From assembly GCF_000513115.1 (NCBI RefSeq), contig NZ_BAUU01000017.1, positions 1-64,000 on the forward strand: a DNA stretch of 64,000 nt. The letters are read 5' to 3'. Source of the DNA: Halalkalibacter hemicellulosilyticusJCM 9152 (lineage in GTDB: Bacteria; Bacillota; Bacilli; Bacillales; Bacillaceae_D). The notes beneath the pieces are model-generated. The model made no database searches and was not told the origin of the DNA. It was given only the letters and a program-made list of their open reading frames with translations. Below, piece after piece: positions 1-8,399 of this stretch; the stretch's first letter is position 1; every line of letters begins with the position of its first letter. Made by a program: the position numbers and the translations under genes.

Positions 1-30
1 GCTACGCACTGCGGGGTCTCACCTTTGCTT

Positions 31-99
31 TTCATCCGCTACGTTATCTAAATGTTTGGATTCTCAGCTAAACACTTTTGTTTTGTCGCAGCCTCTTTT
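31..99. repeat. Right end of a dispersed intergenic repeat
   Basis: About 65 nt here, ending in an AACACTTTTGTTTTGT..CAGCCTC terminus, are nearly identical to 52953-53022. The left part of this copy would lie outside the window, or the copy is partial. No coding frame of interest covers it. It lies downstream of the minus-strand aldo/keto reductase gene. Confidence 0.75.
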
Positions 100-149
100 C
101 AGTTCTGCGAAGCGTTTTGTAAAATAAGCAACGTTTTCGCACACTTGCT

Positions 150-198
150 TAAAGGGAGCTGAAAAAAGTACAAATTAACTTTTGCAGTGCCCTTGCTC
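150..198. repeat. Short palindromic module, possible terminator of the reductase gene
   Basis: An imperfect inverted repeat (AGCTGAAAAAAGT, loop, ACTTTTGCAGTGC) of the same family as hairpins at 1152-1183, 1276-1311, 23322-23355, 30434-30470 and 52887-52923. It sits directly downstream of the minus-strand reductase, so it could act as its terminator. The pairing is imperfect. Confidence 0.5.
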
Positions 199-211
199 TG
201 AGCTATTATTG

Positions 212-1126
212 TTATCGGTGTTGCTCGTATATGTCTTTTTTCGTGATCTGCTTTAATTCGTCTAGTATGTGGGCAGGTAAGAGATCTGCACGAATGGCTT
301 GTACATTTTCTTTTACTTGCTCCTTACGGCTAGCACCTGTAACAACGGAAGCGATTACGTTTGAGGAAAGTACGTAGTTTAAGGCTAACTCATTTATTGA
401 TAAAGTGTGATAATCGGCTAACTGTTCACGTACTTGCTTTAGCTCATTGGCTGTGTAGGACAAATAACCGTTTGCTTGTATTTTAGAAGCCAATGTCGAA
501 AATGGTCGTGATGTCAATATTCCTTTTGCTACGGCACCCCGAACGACTACGCTGACATCATGTTGCCCCAGTAATGGAAACCATTCCTCTGGTCGTCGGT
601 CAAGTAAGCTGTATTGCATCATAATACTTACAATAGACGAACGTTTCACATATTCCTTGATTACATTTGGACGTATGGATGATAGGCCGTATTCTCTTAT
701 AAGACCTTCTTGTTTCAGCTCCTCAAAAGCTTCGATCGTTTCATCGATAGGATCATCAATTGTTCCTCCATGTAACTGATACAAATCAATATAGTCTGTC
801 TTTAAACGTTGAAGACTGTCTTTGATCGCCTTTTTTATGTGTGACTTTGAAGGATCCCACGTCCAGCCATCCTTCCCTTTTTCAAAACGATTGCCTGCTT
901 TTGTGGCAAGAATCAGATCTTGTCGTTTATCCATTATTAATTCACCGATAATCTCTTCATTGACACCTTGATCATATAGGTCAGCTGTGTCAAGGTAATT
1001 GATTCCTAGATCTATTGCCTCTTCAATTACTTTCTTTGCTGTAGGGATGTTAGTACCAATGCTCATACAGCCTAAACCAACCTCACTAACCATTAAATCG
1101 GATTGGCCGAGTCTACGCTTTTTCAT
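212..1126 (-). CDS. Aldo/keto reductase family oxidoreductase
   Basis: A 304-aa NADPH-dependent aldo/keto reductase, expected to be a cytosolic (beta/alpha)8 barrel. The catalytic tetrad of the family is visible as Asp46 and Tyr51 (LDTADLYDQG), Lys76 (LATKAG) and His119 (YQLHGG). The C-terminal region VVTGASRKEQV fits the coenzyme-binding end of the barrel. The ATG has a GGAGGGG ribosome site a few bases upstream. The gene stands alone, convergent with nothing and divergent from spoIVFA. The physiological substrate cannot be read from the sequence. The family assignment is firm; any narrower name would be a guess. Confidence 0.93.
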   Translation of the reverse strand: MKKRRLGQSDLMVSEVGLGCMSIGTNIPTAKKVIEEAIDLGINYLDTADLYDQGVNEEIIGELIMDKRQDLILATKAGNRFEKGKDGWTWDPSKSHIKKAIKDSLQRLKTDYIDLYQLHGGTIDDPIDETIEAFEELKQEGLIREYGLSSIRPNVIKEYVKRSSIVSIMMQYSLLDRRPEEWFPLLGQHDVSVVVRGAVAKGILTSRPFSTLASKIQANGYLSYTANELKQVREQLADYHTLSINELALNYVLSSNVIASVVTGASRKEQVKENVQAIRADLLPAHILDELKQITKKDIYEQHR

Positions 1127-1149
1127 GAAACCCCTCCATTACTTGATGA

Positions 1150-1315
1150 AGCCACTGAAAAGTACAAATTGACTTTTTCAGTGCCTTTCATTTGAATAGC
1201 AATGGCTTCACTCGTTACTTGTTTGATACGAGCAACCTACTTTCTAAATAGGAAACGGTTTCGCTCATTGCTGAAAGGGCACCAAAAAAGTTAATAACTT
1301 TTTAGTGGTCTCTTA
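1150..1315. repeat. Two palindromic repeat modules in the gap before spoIVFA
   Basis: The 363-nt gap 1127-1489 holds no gene. Positions 1152-1183 form a CACTGAAAAGT/ACTTTTTCAGTG hairpin followed by a tail (CCTTTCATTTGAATAGCAAT and on to GGCTTCACTCG) that recurs at 23322-23384 and, inverted, near 52860-52905. A second, weaker hairpin (CACCAAAAAAGTT/AACTTTTTAGTG) lies at about 1280-1311. Either may terminate transcription. Confidence 0.65.
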
Positions 1316-1426
1316 CTTGATCTTTATTTCTCTATCTTATCAGAGTATTGAACGAGTAGCGAACGGTTTCCTTTGCAAAATGAAAGTCGTCTTGATGGCA
1401 ATAATGGTTTCTTTTCGTGATTTCGA

Positions 1427-1455
1427 GAATATCTTAAGAGGACAAGTCATATAGT
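1427..1455 (+). promoter_or_regulatory. Candidate sigma-E promoter of spoIVFA-spoIVFB
   Basis: GAATATC (1427-1433) is followed after 14 nt by CATATAGT (1448-1455). The latter fits the sigma-E -10 element CATACANT; the -35 element is weaker. The spoIVF operon of B. subtilis is sigma-E dependent, which supports this reading. It is a pattern match only. Confidence 0.5.
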
Positions 1456-1489
1456 TCAATATAGAATGTGCTAAAAGGACGGGGTGGAA

Positions 1490-2278
1490 ATGGCGAAGAA
1501 CCTGAACAAAGTACGTAGACAAATTGAGTCAAGAAGAAGAGTAATCGATGATACAGTACGACGACGTGAAAAAACGTTCATGACTAGTCCTAAGCATGAT
1601 GATTTTGGTCATGAAAGTGTTGACGTTGTATCGTCTGAACGACCAAATGAAACCCAATCCTCTACAAACATGGTTCATTTTTTTATTTTTCGATGTTTAG
1701 TCGCGGGTCTTCTCTTTCTACTAATTGGAATTGCTTTTCAATCTAAGCTTCCCCAATCAGAAAGAGTGGAATATTTTGTTCGCCATACTTTTGAAAATGA
1801 ATTTCAATTTGCTGCGATTGCTAGCTGGTATGAGAACCAGTTTGGCCGACCTTTAGCATTGCTTCCAATTGATGCAAATGTTGCTCAAGGAGATCCTGAT
1901 GAAGAGGTGGAGTTCGTCTATGCATTACCTGCTAGTGGAACGATTCGTGAAGATTTTGATGAGAGCGGACAAGGTATTTTAATTGAAACCGATGTTCATG
2001 CTAGAATCGAGTCGGTTAAAAGTGGGGTAGTACGCTCGATTGGACAAACTGAAGATAGCTCAATAGAAAAAGCAGTAGTCATTGAACATTACGATGGAAC
2101 TGAAGCAATTTATGGTATGCTTGATGGAATTGAAGTTCAATTATATGACCATGTCCAATCAGGGACGAAAATTGGTACGGCGCAATCAATCGATGGGGCG
2201 GAGAAAGGAATTTTTTATTTTGCATTAAAAAATGAGAATGGATATATTGATCCAAGTGAAGTGCTCACATTTGATTAG
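1490..2278 (+). CDS. spoIVFA: Stage IV sporulation protein FA (SpoIVFA), M23-like
   Basis: A 262-aa membrane protein with a basic, charged N-terminus, one membrane segment at about residues 64-83 (FFIFRCLVAGLLFLLIGIAF) and a C-terminal domain resembling a degenerate M23/LytM peptidase. In B. subtilis SpoIVFA anchors and inhibits the SpoIVFB protease in the outer forespore membrane until the sigma-K checkpoint is released. The ATG at 1490 is preferred over the GTG at 1484 because the GTG lies inside the ribosome site (AAAGGACGGGGTGG). Its stop overlaps the probable TTG start of spoIVFB, implying translational coupling. The family and the pairing are clear. Confidence 0.9.
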   Translation: MAKNLNKVRRQIESRRRVIDDTVRRREKTFMTSPKHDDFGHESVDVVSSERPNETQSSTNMVHFFIFRCLVAGLLFLLIGIAFQSKLPQSERVEYFVRHTFENEFQFAAIASWYENQFGRPLALLPIDANVAQGDPDEEVEFVYALPASGTIREDFDESGQGILIETDVHARIESVKSGVVRSIGQTEDSSIEKAVVIEHYDGTEAIYGMLDGIEVQLYDHVQSGTKIGTAQSIDGAEKGIFYFALKNENGYIDPSEVLTFD

Positions 2279-3137
2279 GGCTGCAACGGAATTATTAACA
2301 AAGGTGAAAATTAACCCTTTCTTTTGGATCGTTATCGCCTCAGCCTTCATTACTGGTTACTTTAAAGAGATGATTATGATATTTACGATTGTATTTATTC
2401 ATGAGCTTGGCCATGCTGTGACTGCCCGTTTTTTCAAATGGACGATTTATAAAATTGAATTGCTTCCTTTTGGTGGAGTGGCAGAAGTTGAGGATACGTC
2501 GAATAAACCGTTTCATGAAGAATTGATCGTTATATTGGCGGGGCCGGTTCAGCATCTCTGGATGATGGTCCTGTCATATTACTGTATCGCCTTGCCCTTT
2601 TGGTCAACGTATGATCATCAGTTATTTATTTGGCATAATATGATGATATTGCTCTTTAACGTTTTACCTATATTACCTCTCGATGGAGGAAGGCTCTTGC
2701 AGTTATTGTTCATGTATCGTTTTCCATATGCACAAGCGATAACGGTTATGAGAAATGTATCACTGTTTTTTTTACTAGTTCTTTGCTTCATTGCATCCGT
2801 TATCTACCTATCACTTCATTTATGGATGATTCTTATTTTCCTTCTTATTATTCATTATTTAGAATGGAAGCAGCGTTATTACACATTTATGAAATTTATC
2901 TTAGGGAAACAGTCGAGTTCTATATTTACGAAGCAAGCGAATGTGCACGTATCGAATTTGATAACGGTTAAAGAAGCGGTTAAACTTTGTAAGCGAGGCT
3001 CTTCGCTTACATTTAACTATTTTGATCCTACGGTTGGAAAGCATGTTCAACTACATGAAGAGATCATTAGAGTAGCATATTTAGATCGGAAACGAATTCA
3101 TCATCGAATTTGTGACCTTACTCCCGCCCAATTTTGA
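2271..3137 (+). CDS. spoIVFB: SpoIVFB, intramembrane metalloprotease processing pro-sigma-K
   Basis: A site-2-protease-type polytopic membrane zinc protease of about 288 aa. HELGH at residues 44-48 supplies two zinc ligands and the catalytic Glu; the downstream NVLPILPLDGG supplies the third ligand Asp. Several hydrophobic segments follow, then a soluble C-terminal tail. In B. subtilis it cleaves pro-sigma-K in the mother cell. The start is chosen as the TTG at 2271, which leaves 15 residues before the conserved PFFWI segment (14 in B. subtilis as I recall it) and overlaps the spoIVFA stop; an ATG at 2232 is the alternative. The ribosome site is weak, consistent with coupling to spoIVFA. Confidence 0.9.
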   Translation: MIRAATELLTKVKINPFFWIVIASAFITGYFKEMIMIFTIVFIHELGHAVTARFFKWTIYKIELLPFGGVAEVEDTSNKPFHEELIVILAGPVQHLWMMVLSYYCIALPFWSTYDHQLFIWHNMMILLFNVLPILPLDGGRLLQLLFMYRFPYAQAITVMRNVSLFFLLVLCFIASVIYLSLHLWMILIFLLIIHYLEWKQRYYTFMKFILGKQSSSIFTKQANVHVSNLITVKEAVKLCKRGSSLTFNYFDPTVGKHVQLHEEIIRVAYLDRKRIHHRICDLTPAQF

Positions 3138-3201
3138 CTATAGCTCCCTCTTTGTCCAACAATCGTGTACAATAAGGTAAGGAAATAGAAAAGGGGCTTG
3201 T

Positions 3202-4707
3202 TTGATCGTGAAAAAGATTGTATTTAATTTAGCCACAAGGGAAAAGCGGGCAGCATTGATTGAAGACGGTCGTGTGACTGAGCTAATGATTGAGCGAACA
3301 GGTGAGGAGCGAATTGTTCATAATGTGTATCTAGGCCGAGTCGTAAAAGTGTTACCTGGTATGCAAGCGGCATTTGTTGATATTGGACGTGACAAGCATG
3401 GTTTTTTATACCGAGACGACCTTCTTTCCTTTCATTTAGATACTGAAGATGAAGAGAAGAAAAAGCAGCGACCTGTTTCTAAATTTGTTCGTGAAGGAGA
3501 AGAGTTAGTCGTTCAAGTGACAAAAGAAGCATTCGGCTCTAAAGGTCCACGATTAACCGGGATTTTGTCCTTTCCAGGACACTATATGATTTATATGCCG
3601 AATGGCAATTACATAGGTGTTTCAAGACGTTTTTCATCAGAAGCGGAGCGCGAAAGGTGGCGTACGTTTGGAGAAGAGCTAACGATTGATCAAGAAGGCT
3701 TAATTATTCGTACATCGTGTGAGGGACGTTCAGCTACTGAAGTTACGGAAGAATTACATTATCAACGACGGAAATGGGCACAATTACAGAAAAGAATCGA
3801 GGAAAAGTCGTCTGAGCGTCTTCTTTATCAGGATGTTACATTAACGGAACGTATTGTACGTGACCATATGTTTGAAGGTCTTCAAGAGATTGTTCTTGAT
3901 GATTTTGATGAATACAAGCGAATGAAGGAATGGTTGTCCTCTTATTCAAATAGTGAAAGTCAAATAACGCTCTATAAAAAGAAAGAAGCGATTTTCACAG
4001 CCTATCACATTGAAAAAGAACTTCAAAAAGCGTTAAAAAGGCAAGTGTGGCTGAAAAGTGGAGCCTATATTACGATTGATCAAACAGAGGCTTTAACAGT
4101 AATCGATGTAAACACTGGGAAATTCACAGGGAAGAATGACTTTAATGAAACGATCTGGCAAACGAATAAAGAGGCGGCAAAGGAAATTGTTAGGCAATTG
4201 CGCTTACGAGATATTGCCGGTATGATAATCATTGATTTTATCGACATGCGTCGTGAAGAAGATCGAGATTTGATCGTACGATTGCTAAGAAATGAGTTAA
4301 AGAAAGATCGCACTAAAACCAATGTCGTCGGTATTACCGGTTTAGGATTAGTGGAGATGACTCGAAAAAAAGTGAGACAAAACCTACAGGATACTTTGTC
4401 CAAACCATGCCCAACATGCCAAGGTAAAGGTGTTGTTCTCTCTAATGAAGCTCAGGCTTTTGAGTTAGAACGGCAGCTCTGGGAATACAAAGGAACAGAG
4501 CATGAAGCAATCGTTGTTGAACTTCCTGCATCGATCTTATCTGTTTTCTCTGGTTCGAACGGTAAACATTTAAAGCGCTTAGAAAGTGCATTAGGTGTAA
4601 GGATCCTTTTGTATCCGAATAAACGTCTAGTAAAGGGAGCTCTTATCCGTTTTTTAGGGACGTTAGAAGAGGCAGGTAAGCGGTTGGAACATTTAAAAAC
4701 GAATTGA
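3202..4707 (+). CDS. rng: Ribonuclease G/E family endoribonuclease
   Basis: A 501-aa RNase G/E family protein acting in rRNA maturation and mRNA decay. An N-terminal S1-like RNA-binding domain (VYLGRVVKVLPGMQAAFVDI) precedes the catalytic DNase-I-like domain, with metal-binding Asp near 302 (DVNTGK) and in the DFIDM motif near 345-348. The Zn-link cysteines appear as CPTCQGKG near residue 403. The length fits RNase G rather than RNase E, lacking a long scaffold tail. TTG 3202 or GTG 3208 could be the start, behind AAAAGGGG. The position between spoIVFB and rplU is a feature I associate with alkaliphilic Bacillus genomes. Confidence 0.92.
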   Translation: MIVKKIVFNLATREKRAALIEDGRVTELMIERTGEERIVHNVYLGRVVKVLPGMQAAFVDIGRDKHGFLYRDDLLSFHLDTEDEEKKKQRPVSKFVREGEELVVQVTKEAFGSKGPRLTGILSFPGHYMIYMPNGNYIGVSRRFSSEAERERWRTFGEELTIDQEGLIIRTSCEGRSATEVTEELHYQRRKWAQLQKRIEEKSSERLLYQDVTLTERIVRDHMFEGLQEIVLDDFDEYKRMKEWLSSYSNSESQITLYKKKEAIFTAYHIEKELQKALKRQVWLKSGAYITIDQTEALTVIDVNTGKFTGKNDFNETIWQTNKEAAKEIVRQLRLRDIAGMIIIDFIDMRREEDRDLIVRLLRNELKKDRTKTNVVGITGLGLVEMTRKKVRQNLQDTLSKPCPTCQGKGVVLSNEAQAFELERQLWEYKGTEHEAIVVELPASILSVFSGSNGKHLKRLESALGVRILLYPNKRLVKGALIRFLGTLEEAGKRLEHLKTN

Positions 4708-4733
4708 CATAAGTCTATTCATTATGATACAAT
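4704..4733 (+). promoter_or_regulatory. Probable sigma-A promoter for rplU-prp-rpmA
   Basis: TTGACA (4704-4709) and TACAAT (4728-4733) are separated by 18 nt. The -35 element overlaps the rng stop codon. Transcription would begin at about 4740, just before the L21 leader. Confidence 0.6.
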
Positions 4734-4739
4734 TTCGCT

Positions 4740-4838
4740 TGTTAGTTATTTGGTCGCACCCAAACAACTACAACCGCACAGAATAGGTTTTTCAAAGGGA
4801 TTACCCTACCTAGGATGGCGAGTCTGAGTCTATGAGGA
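4740..4838 (+). ncRNA. Ribosomal protein L21 leader (candidate)
   Basis: About 100 untranslated bases between a good promoter and rplU. The position and the blocks GGTCGCACCC, CGCACAGAATAGGT and TACCCTACCTAGG fit the Firmicutes L21 leader, a cis-regulatory RNA thought to mediate feedback control of the rplU operon. The boundaries are approximate and I could not run a covariance model. Confidence 0.6.
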
Positions 4839-4848
4839 GGTGCAGAGA

Positions 4849-5157
4849 ATGTACGCAATTATTGAAACTGGTGGTAAACAAGTTAAAGTTGAAGAAGGAC
4901 AAGAAATCTACATTGAGAAGTTAGATGCAGAAGCTGGTGAAACAGTGAGCTTCGATAACATCTTATTCGTAGGTGGAGATGATGTCAAAGTTGGCGCTCC
5001 ATACGTGGAAGGTGCTTCTGTAACAGCTAAGGTTGAAAAGCACGGTCGTCAAAAGAAAATCATCGTTTGGAAAATGAAGGCGAAGAAAAACTATCGTCGT
5101 AAGCAAGGTCATCGTCAACCATACACGAAAGTCGTAATCGAAAAGATTAACGCGTAA
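4849..5157 (+). CDS. rplU: 50S ribosomal protein L21
   Basis: The 102-aa L21 protein of the large ribosomal subunit, binding 23S rRNA. The N-terminus [17 protein letters not shown] and the basic stretch [19 protein letters not shown] are typical. The ATG at 4849 follows GAGGAGG; a GTG at 4840 overlaps the ribosome site and is rejected. It is first gene of the conserved rplU-prp-rpmA operon and is likely autoregulated through the preceding leader. Confidence 0.97.
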   Translation: MYAIIETGGKQVKVEEGQEIYIEKLDAEAGETVSFDNILFVGGDDVKVGAPYVEGASVTAKVEKHGRQKKIIVWKMKAKKNYRRKQGHRQPYTKVVIEKINA

Positions 5158-5158
5158 A

Positions 5159-5500
5159 ATGATTATCGTTGACGTCAGGCGTAGTCATGACTTGAAGATT
5201 GAAAGCTTTGCGATGAGTGGTCATGCCGAATCTGGTCCATATGGTCAAGATCTCGTTTGTGCAGGAGCTTCAGCAGTCTCAATTGGTACACTTAATGCCA
5301 TTGCTATTTTGTGTGAGGTTGAATTAGATGTAGAATCGAAAGAAGATGGTGGATTTCTCCGCTGTTGTGTACCATCTGATGTAGATGAAGCAACATTTGA
5401 GAAGATTCAGCTTCTTTTAGAGGGGATGCTTGTCTCTTTACAATCGATTGCTGAGGAATACCATGCATTTATTAAAATAAACGATAACCTTGGGAGGTGA
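5159..5500 (+). CDS. prp: Ribosomal-processing cysteine protease Prp
   Basis: A 113-aa cysteine protease (YsxB family) that removes the N-terminal extension of L27 before ribosome assembly in Firmicutes. The catalytic pair is His22 ([12 protein letters not shown]) and Cys34 ([10 protein letters not shown]), in the family arrangement. The gene starts one base after the rplU stop and ends six bases before rpmA. Its presence predicts that the adjacent L27 carries a cleavable extension, and it does (see rpmA). Confidence 0.95.
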   Translation: MIIVDVRRSHDLKIESFAMSGHAESGPYGQDLVCAGASAVSIGTLNAIAILCEVELDVESKEDGGFLRCCVPSDVDEATFEKIQLLLEGMLVSLQSIAEEYHAFIKINDNLGR

Positions 5501-5505
5501 ATTCC

Positions 5506-5790
5506 ATGTTGAAAATGAATCTTCAATTTTTCGCATCGAAAAAAGGGGTAGGTAGTACAAAGAATGGACGTGACTCTGAATCTAAGCGACTTGGTACTAA
5601 GCGTGCAGACGGTCAAGCTGTAACAGGTGGTTCGATTTTAGTTCGTCAACGCGGTACACGTATTTATCCTGGAGTGAACGTAGGAAAAGGCGGAGACGAT
5701 ACTTTGTTTGCAAAGGTAGACGGCGTCGTGAAATTCGAGCGTGTCGGTCGTGACCGTAAGCAAGTAAGTGTGTATCCAGCTGCTCAATAA
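5506..5790 (+). CDS. rpmA: 50S ribosomal protein L27 with cleavable N-terminal extension
   Basis: The 94-aa L27, located near the peptidyl-transferase centre. The N-terminus [14 protein letters not shown] carries the Firmicutes extension; in S. aureus Prp cuts after the double Phe, which corresponds to Phe9 here. The ATG at 5506 follows GGGAGG; the upstream in-frame GTG at 5497 overlaps the ribosome site and is rejected. A hairpin terminator follows the stop. Confidence 0.97.
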   Translation: MLKMNLQFFASKKGVGSTKNGRDSESKRLGTKRADGQAVTGGSILVRQRGTRIYPGVNVGKGGDDTLFAKVDGVVKFERVGRDRKQVSVYPAAQ

Positions 5791-5800
5791 GGAATGAAAA

Positions 5801-5835
5801 GCTAACAAAGGGGAGACCTTTTGTTAGCTTTTTTC
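5801..5835 (+). terminator. Rho-independent terminator after rpmA
   Basis: GCTAACAAAGG pairs with CCTTTTGTTAGC (one bulged T) and is followed by a run of Ts. It closes the rplU operon. Confidence 0.85.
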
Positions 5836-6008
5836 GTGTGGCGGGGAAAAGGGTTAATGGAGAGAAGAGCCATTTCGTATGAAAGAACGCTAAGTTTAAA
5901 ATTGCTCGGAGCTTCGATAAGCCGGAAAGTAATCCTTTTGTTTAGTATAGGTAATTTCGTCAATACTAACCCATGTATGAAGTTATCGATTGGTGTGAAG
6001 GGGAGTTT

Positions 6009-6149
6009 ATGTTGAAGCAAAAGGAAAAAGATCGCATTCAGGATTTACGAAATCAACTATGCTATGCAAATGATCGAGAACAGAGAAGACTATTAACGGA
6101 ATTGATTTTAGAAATGGAACGAAAAAGAATAAAAGAAAATAATAAATAA
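6009..6149 (+). CDS. Small hypothetical protein, 46 aa, charged
   Basis: An ATG (6009) or TTG (6012) behind AAGGGGAG opens a 46-codon frame rich in Lys, Arg and Glu with a predicted helix (core QDLRNQLCYANDREQRRLL). It has no membrane segment. I do not recognise a family. It lies between the rpmA terminator and the arsR promoter. The strong ribosome site and clean stop argue for translation, but the short length leaves doubt. The preceding 170 nt (5836-6000) show nothing else I can name; spo0B, which follows rpmA in B. subtilis, is absent. Confidence 0.5.
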   Translation: MLKQKEKDRIQDLRNQLCYANDREQRRLLTELILEMERKRIKENNK

Positions 6150-6154
6150 AACAA

Positions 6155-6183
6155 TTGCATATATAAGCATATAATTATATAAT
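6155..6183 (+). promoter_or_regulatory. arsRBC promoter and candidate ArsR operator
   Basis: TTGCAT (6155-6160) and TATAAT (6178-6183) are spaced exactly 17 nt. The A/T-rich spacer contains an imperfect dyad (ATAAGCATATAATTAT), the sort of site an ArsR dimer covers to block the promoter. Confidence 0.7.
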
Positions 6184-6203
6184 GAAAAACAGGAGGAGAG
6201 AGT

Positions 6204-6554
6204 ATGGAAAATGTTTTTACAGAAGTCGAAATTGAGACGGCTGCTAAATGGTTAAAGCTATTAGGTGATAAAACACGCTTATCGATGATGGCTATGCTTC
6301 ATGAAGATGAGTGCTGTGTCTGTGAATTTGTTGAGCTGTTTAATATGAGTCAGCCATCTGTCAGTCAGCATTTACGCAAATTACGTGATGTTGGATTAGT
6401 GGAGGAAGAGCGTAGGGGACAATGGATTTTCTATCGAATTAACGCATCACACGATGGATATCCACTTATTCAATCATTATTGGCTCATTTGCCTAATCAA
6501 AGAGATAGATTAATAGATTTAGAGAAACGCGGCTTACGTGTTTGCTGTGAGTAG
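6204..6554 (+). CDS. arsR: Arsenic-responsive ArsR-family repressor
   Basis: A 116-aa winged-helix repressor. The DNA-recognition helix [14 protein letters not shown] is at about residues 51-64. The metalloid site is the Cys cluster DECCVCEF (Cys37, Cys38, Cys40), as in arsenite-sensing ArsR proteins, and the C-terminus adds VCCE. It is expected to repress arsRBC until As(III) or Sb(III) binds. The ATG at 6204 has an AGGAGGAG ribosome site and the gene is 20 bases upstream of arsB. Confidence 0.93.
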   Translation: MENVFTEVEIETAAKWLKLLGDKTRLSMMAMLHEDECCVCEFVELFNMSQPSVSQHLRKLRDVGLVEEERRGQWIFYRINASHDGYPLIQSLLAHLPNQRDRLIDLEKRGLRVCCE

Positions 6555-6574
6555 CGGATAGGAGTGGGAGAGAG

Positions 6575-7882
6575 ATGGACATCATTTTAGCATCCGCGAT
6601 TTTTTTAGTGACGCTAGTGCTCGTTATTTGGCAACCGAAAAACTTGTCAATTGGTTGGTCGGCAACGATTGGGGCGATTTTAGCGTTAATCGCTGGAATC
6701 GTTAGCTTTGCTGATGTATTAGCTGTTACGGAAATTGTATGGAATGCAACATTGACTTTTGTCGCGATCATTATTATTTCATTAATTTTAGATGAAATTG
6801 GATTTTTTGAATGGTCTGCCTTACATATGGCTCGCTTTGCAAAAGGAAACGGATTGAAAATGTTTATCTATGTTTCTATTTTAGGGGCAATTGTTGCGGC
6901 TTTATTTGCTAATGATGGTGCAGCTCTTATTTTAACGCCGATTGTATTAGCGATGGTAAGAGCATTACGCTTCAAAGATGTGATGGTATTACCATTCATT
7001 ATGGCAAGTGGGTTTATCGCTGATACGACGTCATTACCATTGCTTGTTAGTAACTTAGTGAATATTGTTTCAGCTGACTTCTTTGAGATAGGCTTTGTTG
7101 AATATGCTTCACGGATGGTTGTACCGAACTTCTTTGCATTAGGGGCAAGTATTCTTGTTCTATATTTATACTTTCGAAAAGACATTCCAAAGCAATATGA
7201 CATGTCCCAGTTGAGACAGCCTGTTGAAGCGATTAAAGACAAGAGACTATTCAATCTTTCATGGATCATTCTAGCTGTTCTATTAGTTGGTTACTTTACG
7301 AGTGAGTTTCTTGAAATTCCTGTTTCATTTATTGCGATGCCGGTTGCTCTTATCTTTTATTTCATCTTCCGTAATGGGAGTGCAAAGAATGAAAACCTTA
7401 GCTCAGCAGGGATAATTAAAGGAGCTCCATGGGAAATTGTCGTATTCTCCATTGGGATGTATGTCGTCGTATATGGATTAAGAAATGTGGGGCTTACAGA
7501 TGCTCTTGCTTCATTAATAGAATTAACAGCAGATGAAGGATTATTTGTTGGGACGATTTCGATGGGCTTTATTGCGGCAATCCTGTCCTCGGTGATGAAT
7601 AATATGCCAACTGTTATGATTAATGCACTAGCTATCGCTGATACGAATACAGTCGGTGTGATGCGAGAAGCTCTCATTTATGCGAATATTATTGGCTCTG
7701 ATCTCGGACCGAAAATAACACCGATTGGCTCATTAGCGACTCTTTTATGGCTACACGTTCTTAAGCAAAAAGGGATGAAAATTACATGGGGTTATTATTT
7801 TAAGGTTGGAATCATTTTGACAATTCCTACTTTGTTTATTACATTAGTTGGCCTTTATTTATGGTTAAATATCCTATTATAG
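6575..7882 (+). CDS. arsB: Arsenite efflux permease ArsB
   Basis: A 435-aa polytopic membrane protein of the ArsB/NhaD ion-transporter superfamily with roughly 11-12 hydrophobic segments. Conserved stretches such as [13 protein letters not shown] and [13 protein letters not shown] are typical of ArsB. It would export arsenite, driven by membrane potential, since no arsA ATPase is present. It sits between arsR and arsC and overlaps the region just upstream of arsC, forming a standard three-gene arsenic operon. Confidence 0.93.
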   Translation: MDIILASAIFLVTLVLVIWQPKNLSIGWSATIGAILALIAGIVSFADVLAVTEIVWNATLTFVAIIIISLILDEIGFFEWSALHMARFAKGNGLKMFIYVSILGAIVAALFANDGAALILTPIVLAMVRALRFKDVMVLPFIMASGFIADTTSLPLLVSNLVNIVSADFFEIGFVEYASRMVVPNFFALGASILVLYLYFRKDIPKQYDMSQLRQPVEAIKDKRLFNLSWIILAVLLVGYFTSEFLEIPVSFIAMPVALIFYFIFRNGSAKNENLSSAGIIKGAPWEIVVFSIGMYVVVYGLRNVGLTDALASLIELTADEGLFVGTISMGFIAAILSSVMNNMPTVMINALAIADTNTVGVMREALIYANIIGSDLGPKITPIGSLATLLWLHVLKQKGMKITWGYYFKVGIILTIPTLFITLVGLYLWLNILL

Positions 7883-7902
7883 AAAACAGGGGTGGATCGA
7901 AC

Positions 7903-8322
7903 ATGTCTAAGAAAATTATTTACTTTTTATGTACAGGAAATTCATGCAGAAGTCAAATGGCTGAAGGTTGGGGAAAGCATTATCTAGGTAATGAGTATGA
8001 AGTTTACTCAGCAGGAATTGAAGCCCATGGCGTGAATCCAAATGCGGTGAAGGCAATGAAAGAAGTTGATATTGATATTTCGGATCAAACGTCTGATACA
8101 ATTGATCGAGACTTATTAGAGAAAGCTGATCTTGTGGTGACACTTTGTGGGCATGCAAATGATGTTTGTCCAGCAACACCACCAAATAAAGAGCGCGTAC
8201 ATTGGGGCTTTGATGACCCTGCACAAGCAGAAGGAACTGATGAAGAAAAATGGGCTTTTTTCCAACGTGTTCGTGATGAGATTGGAGAACGAATTAAACG
8301 CTTTGCTGAGGATGGTAAATAA
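7903..8322 (+). CDS. arsC: Arsenate reductase, thioredoxin-coupled type
   Basis: A 139-aa arsenate reductase of the low-molecular-weight phosphatase fold. The nucleophile Cys10 lies in the anion loop CTGNSCRS, and the redox relay cysteines are Cys82 and Cys89 (LCGHANDVC), the pattern of the thioredoxin-dependent B. subtilis/S. aureus enzymes. The length matches B. subtilis ArsC. The ATG at 7903 follows an AGGGGTGG site and is chosen over an upstream ATG at 7861 inside arsB. The arsenite it makes would leave through ArsB. Confidence 0.95.
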   Translation: MSKKIIYFLCTGNSCRSQMAEGWGKHYLGNEYEVYSAGIEAHGVNPNAVKAMKEVDIDISDQTSDTIDRDLLEKADLVVTLCGHANDVCPATPPNKERVHWGFDDPAQAEGTDEEKWAFFQRVRDEIGERIKRFAEDGK

Positions 8323-8343
8323 AAATATTAGTAAAATGATGTA

Positions 8344-8376
8344 ATGCCATAGCCTAACTAGCTGTGGCATTTTTCT
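8344..8376 (+). terminator. Terminator after arsC
   Basis: ATGCCATAGC pairs with GCTGTGGCAT (one G-U pair) and is followed by TTTT. It ends the ars operon. Confidence 0.8.
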
Positions 8377-8399
8377 TTGTGTAATCAGAACTTATAAGA

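Noticed and set aside
1340-1522. 60-codon minus-strand frame
   Set aside because: Overlaps the likely spoIVFA promoter and the start of spoIVFA; no ribosome site.
5821-6015. 64-codon frame after rpmA
   Set aside because: It starts inside the terminator stem, has no ribosome site and no recognisable family.
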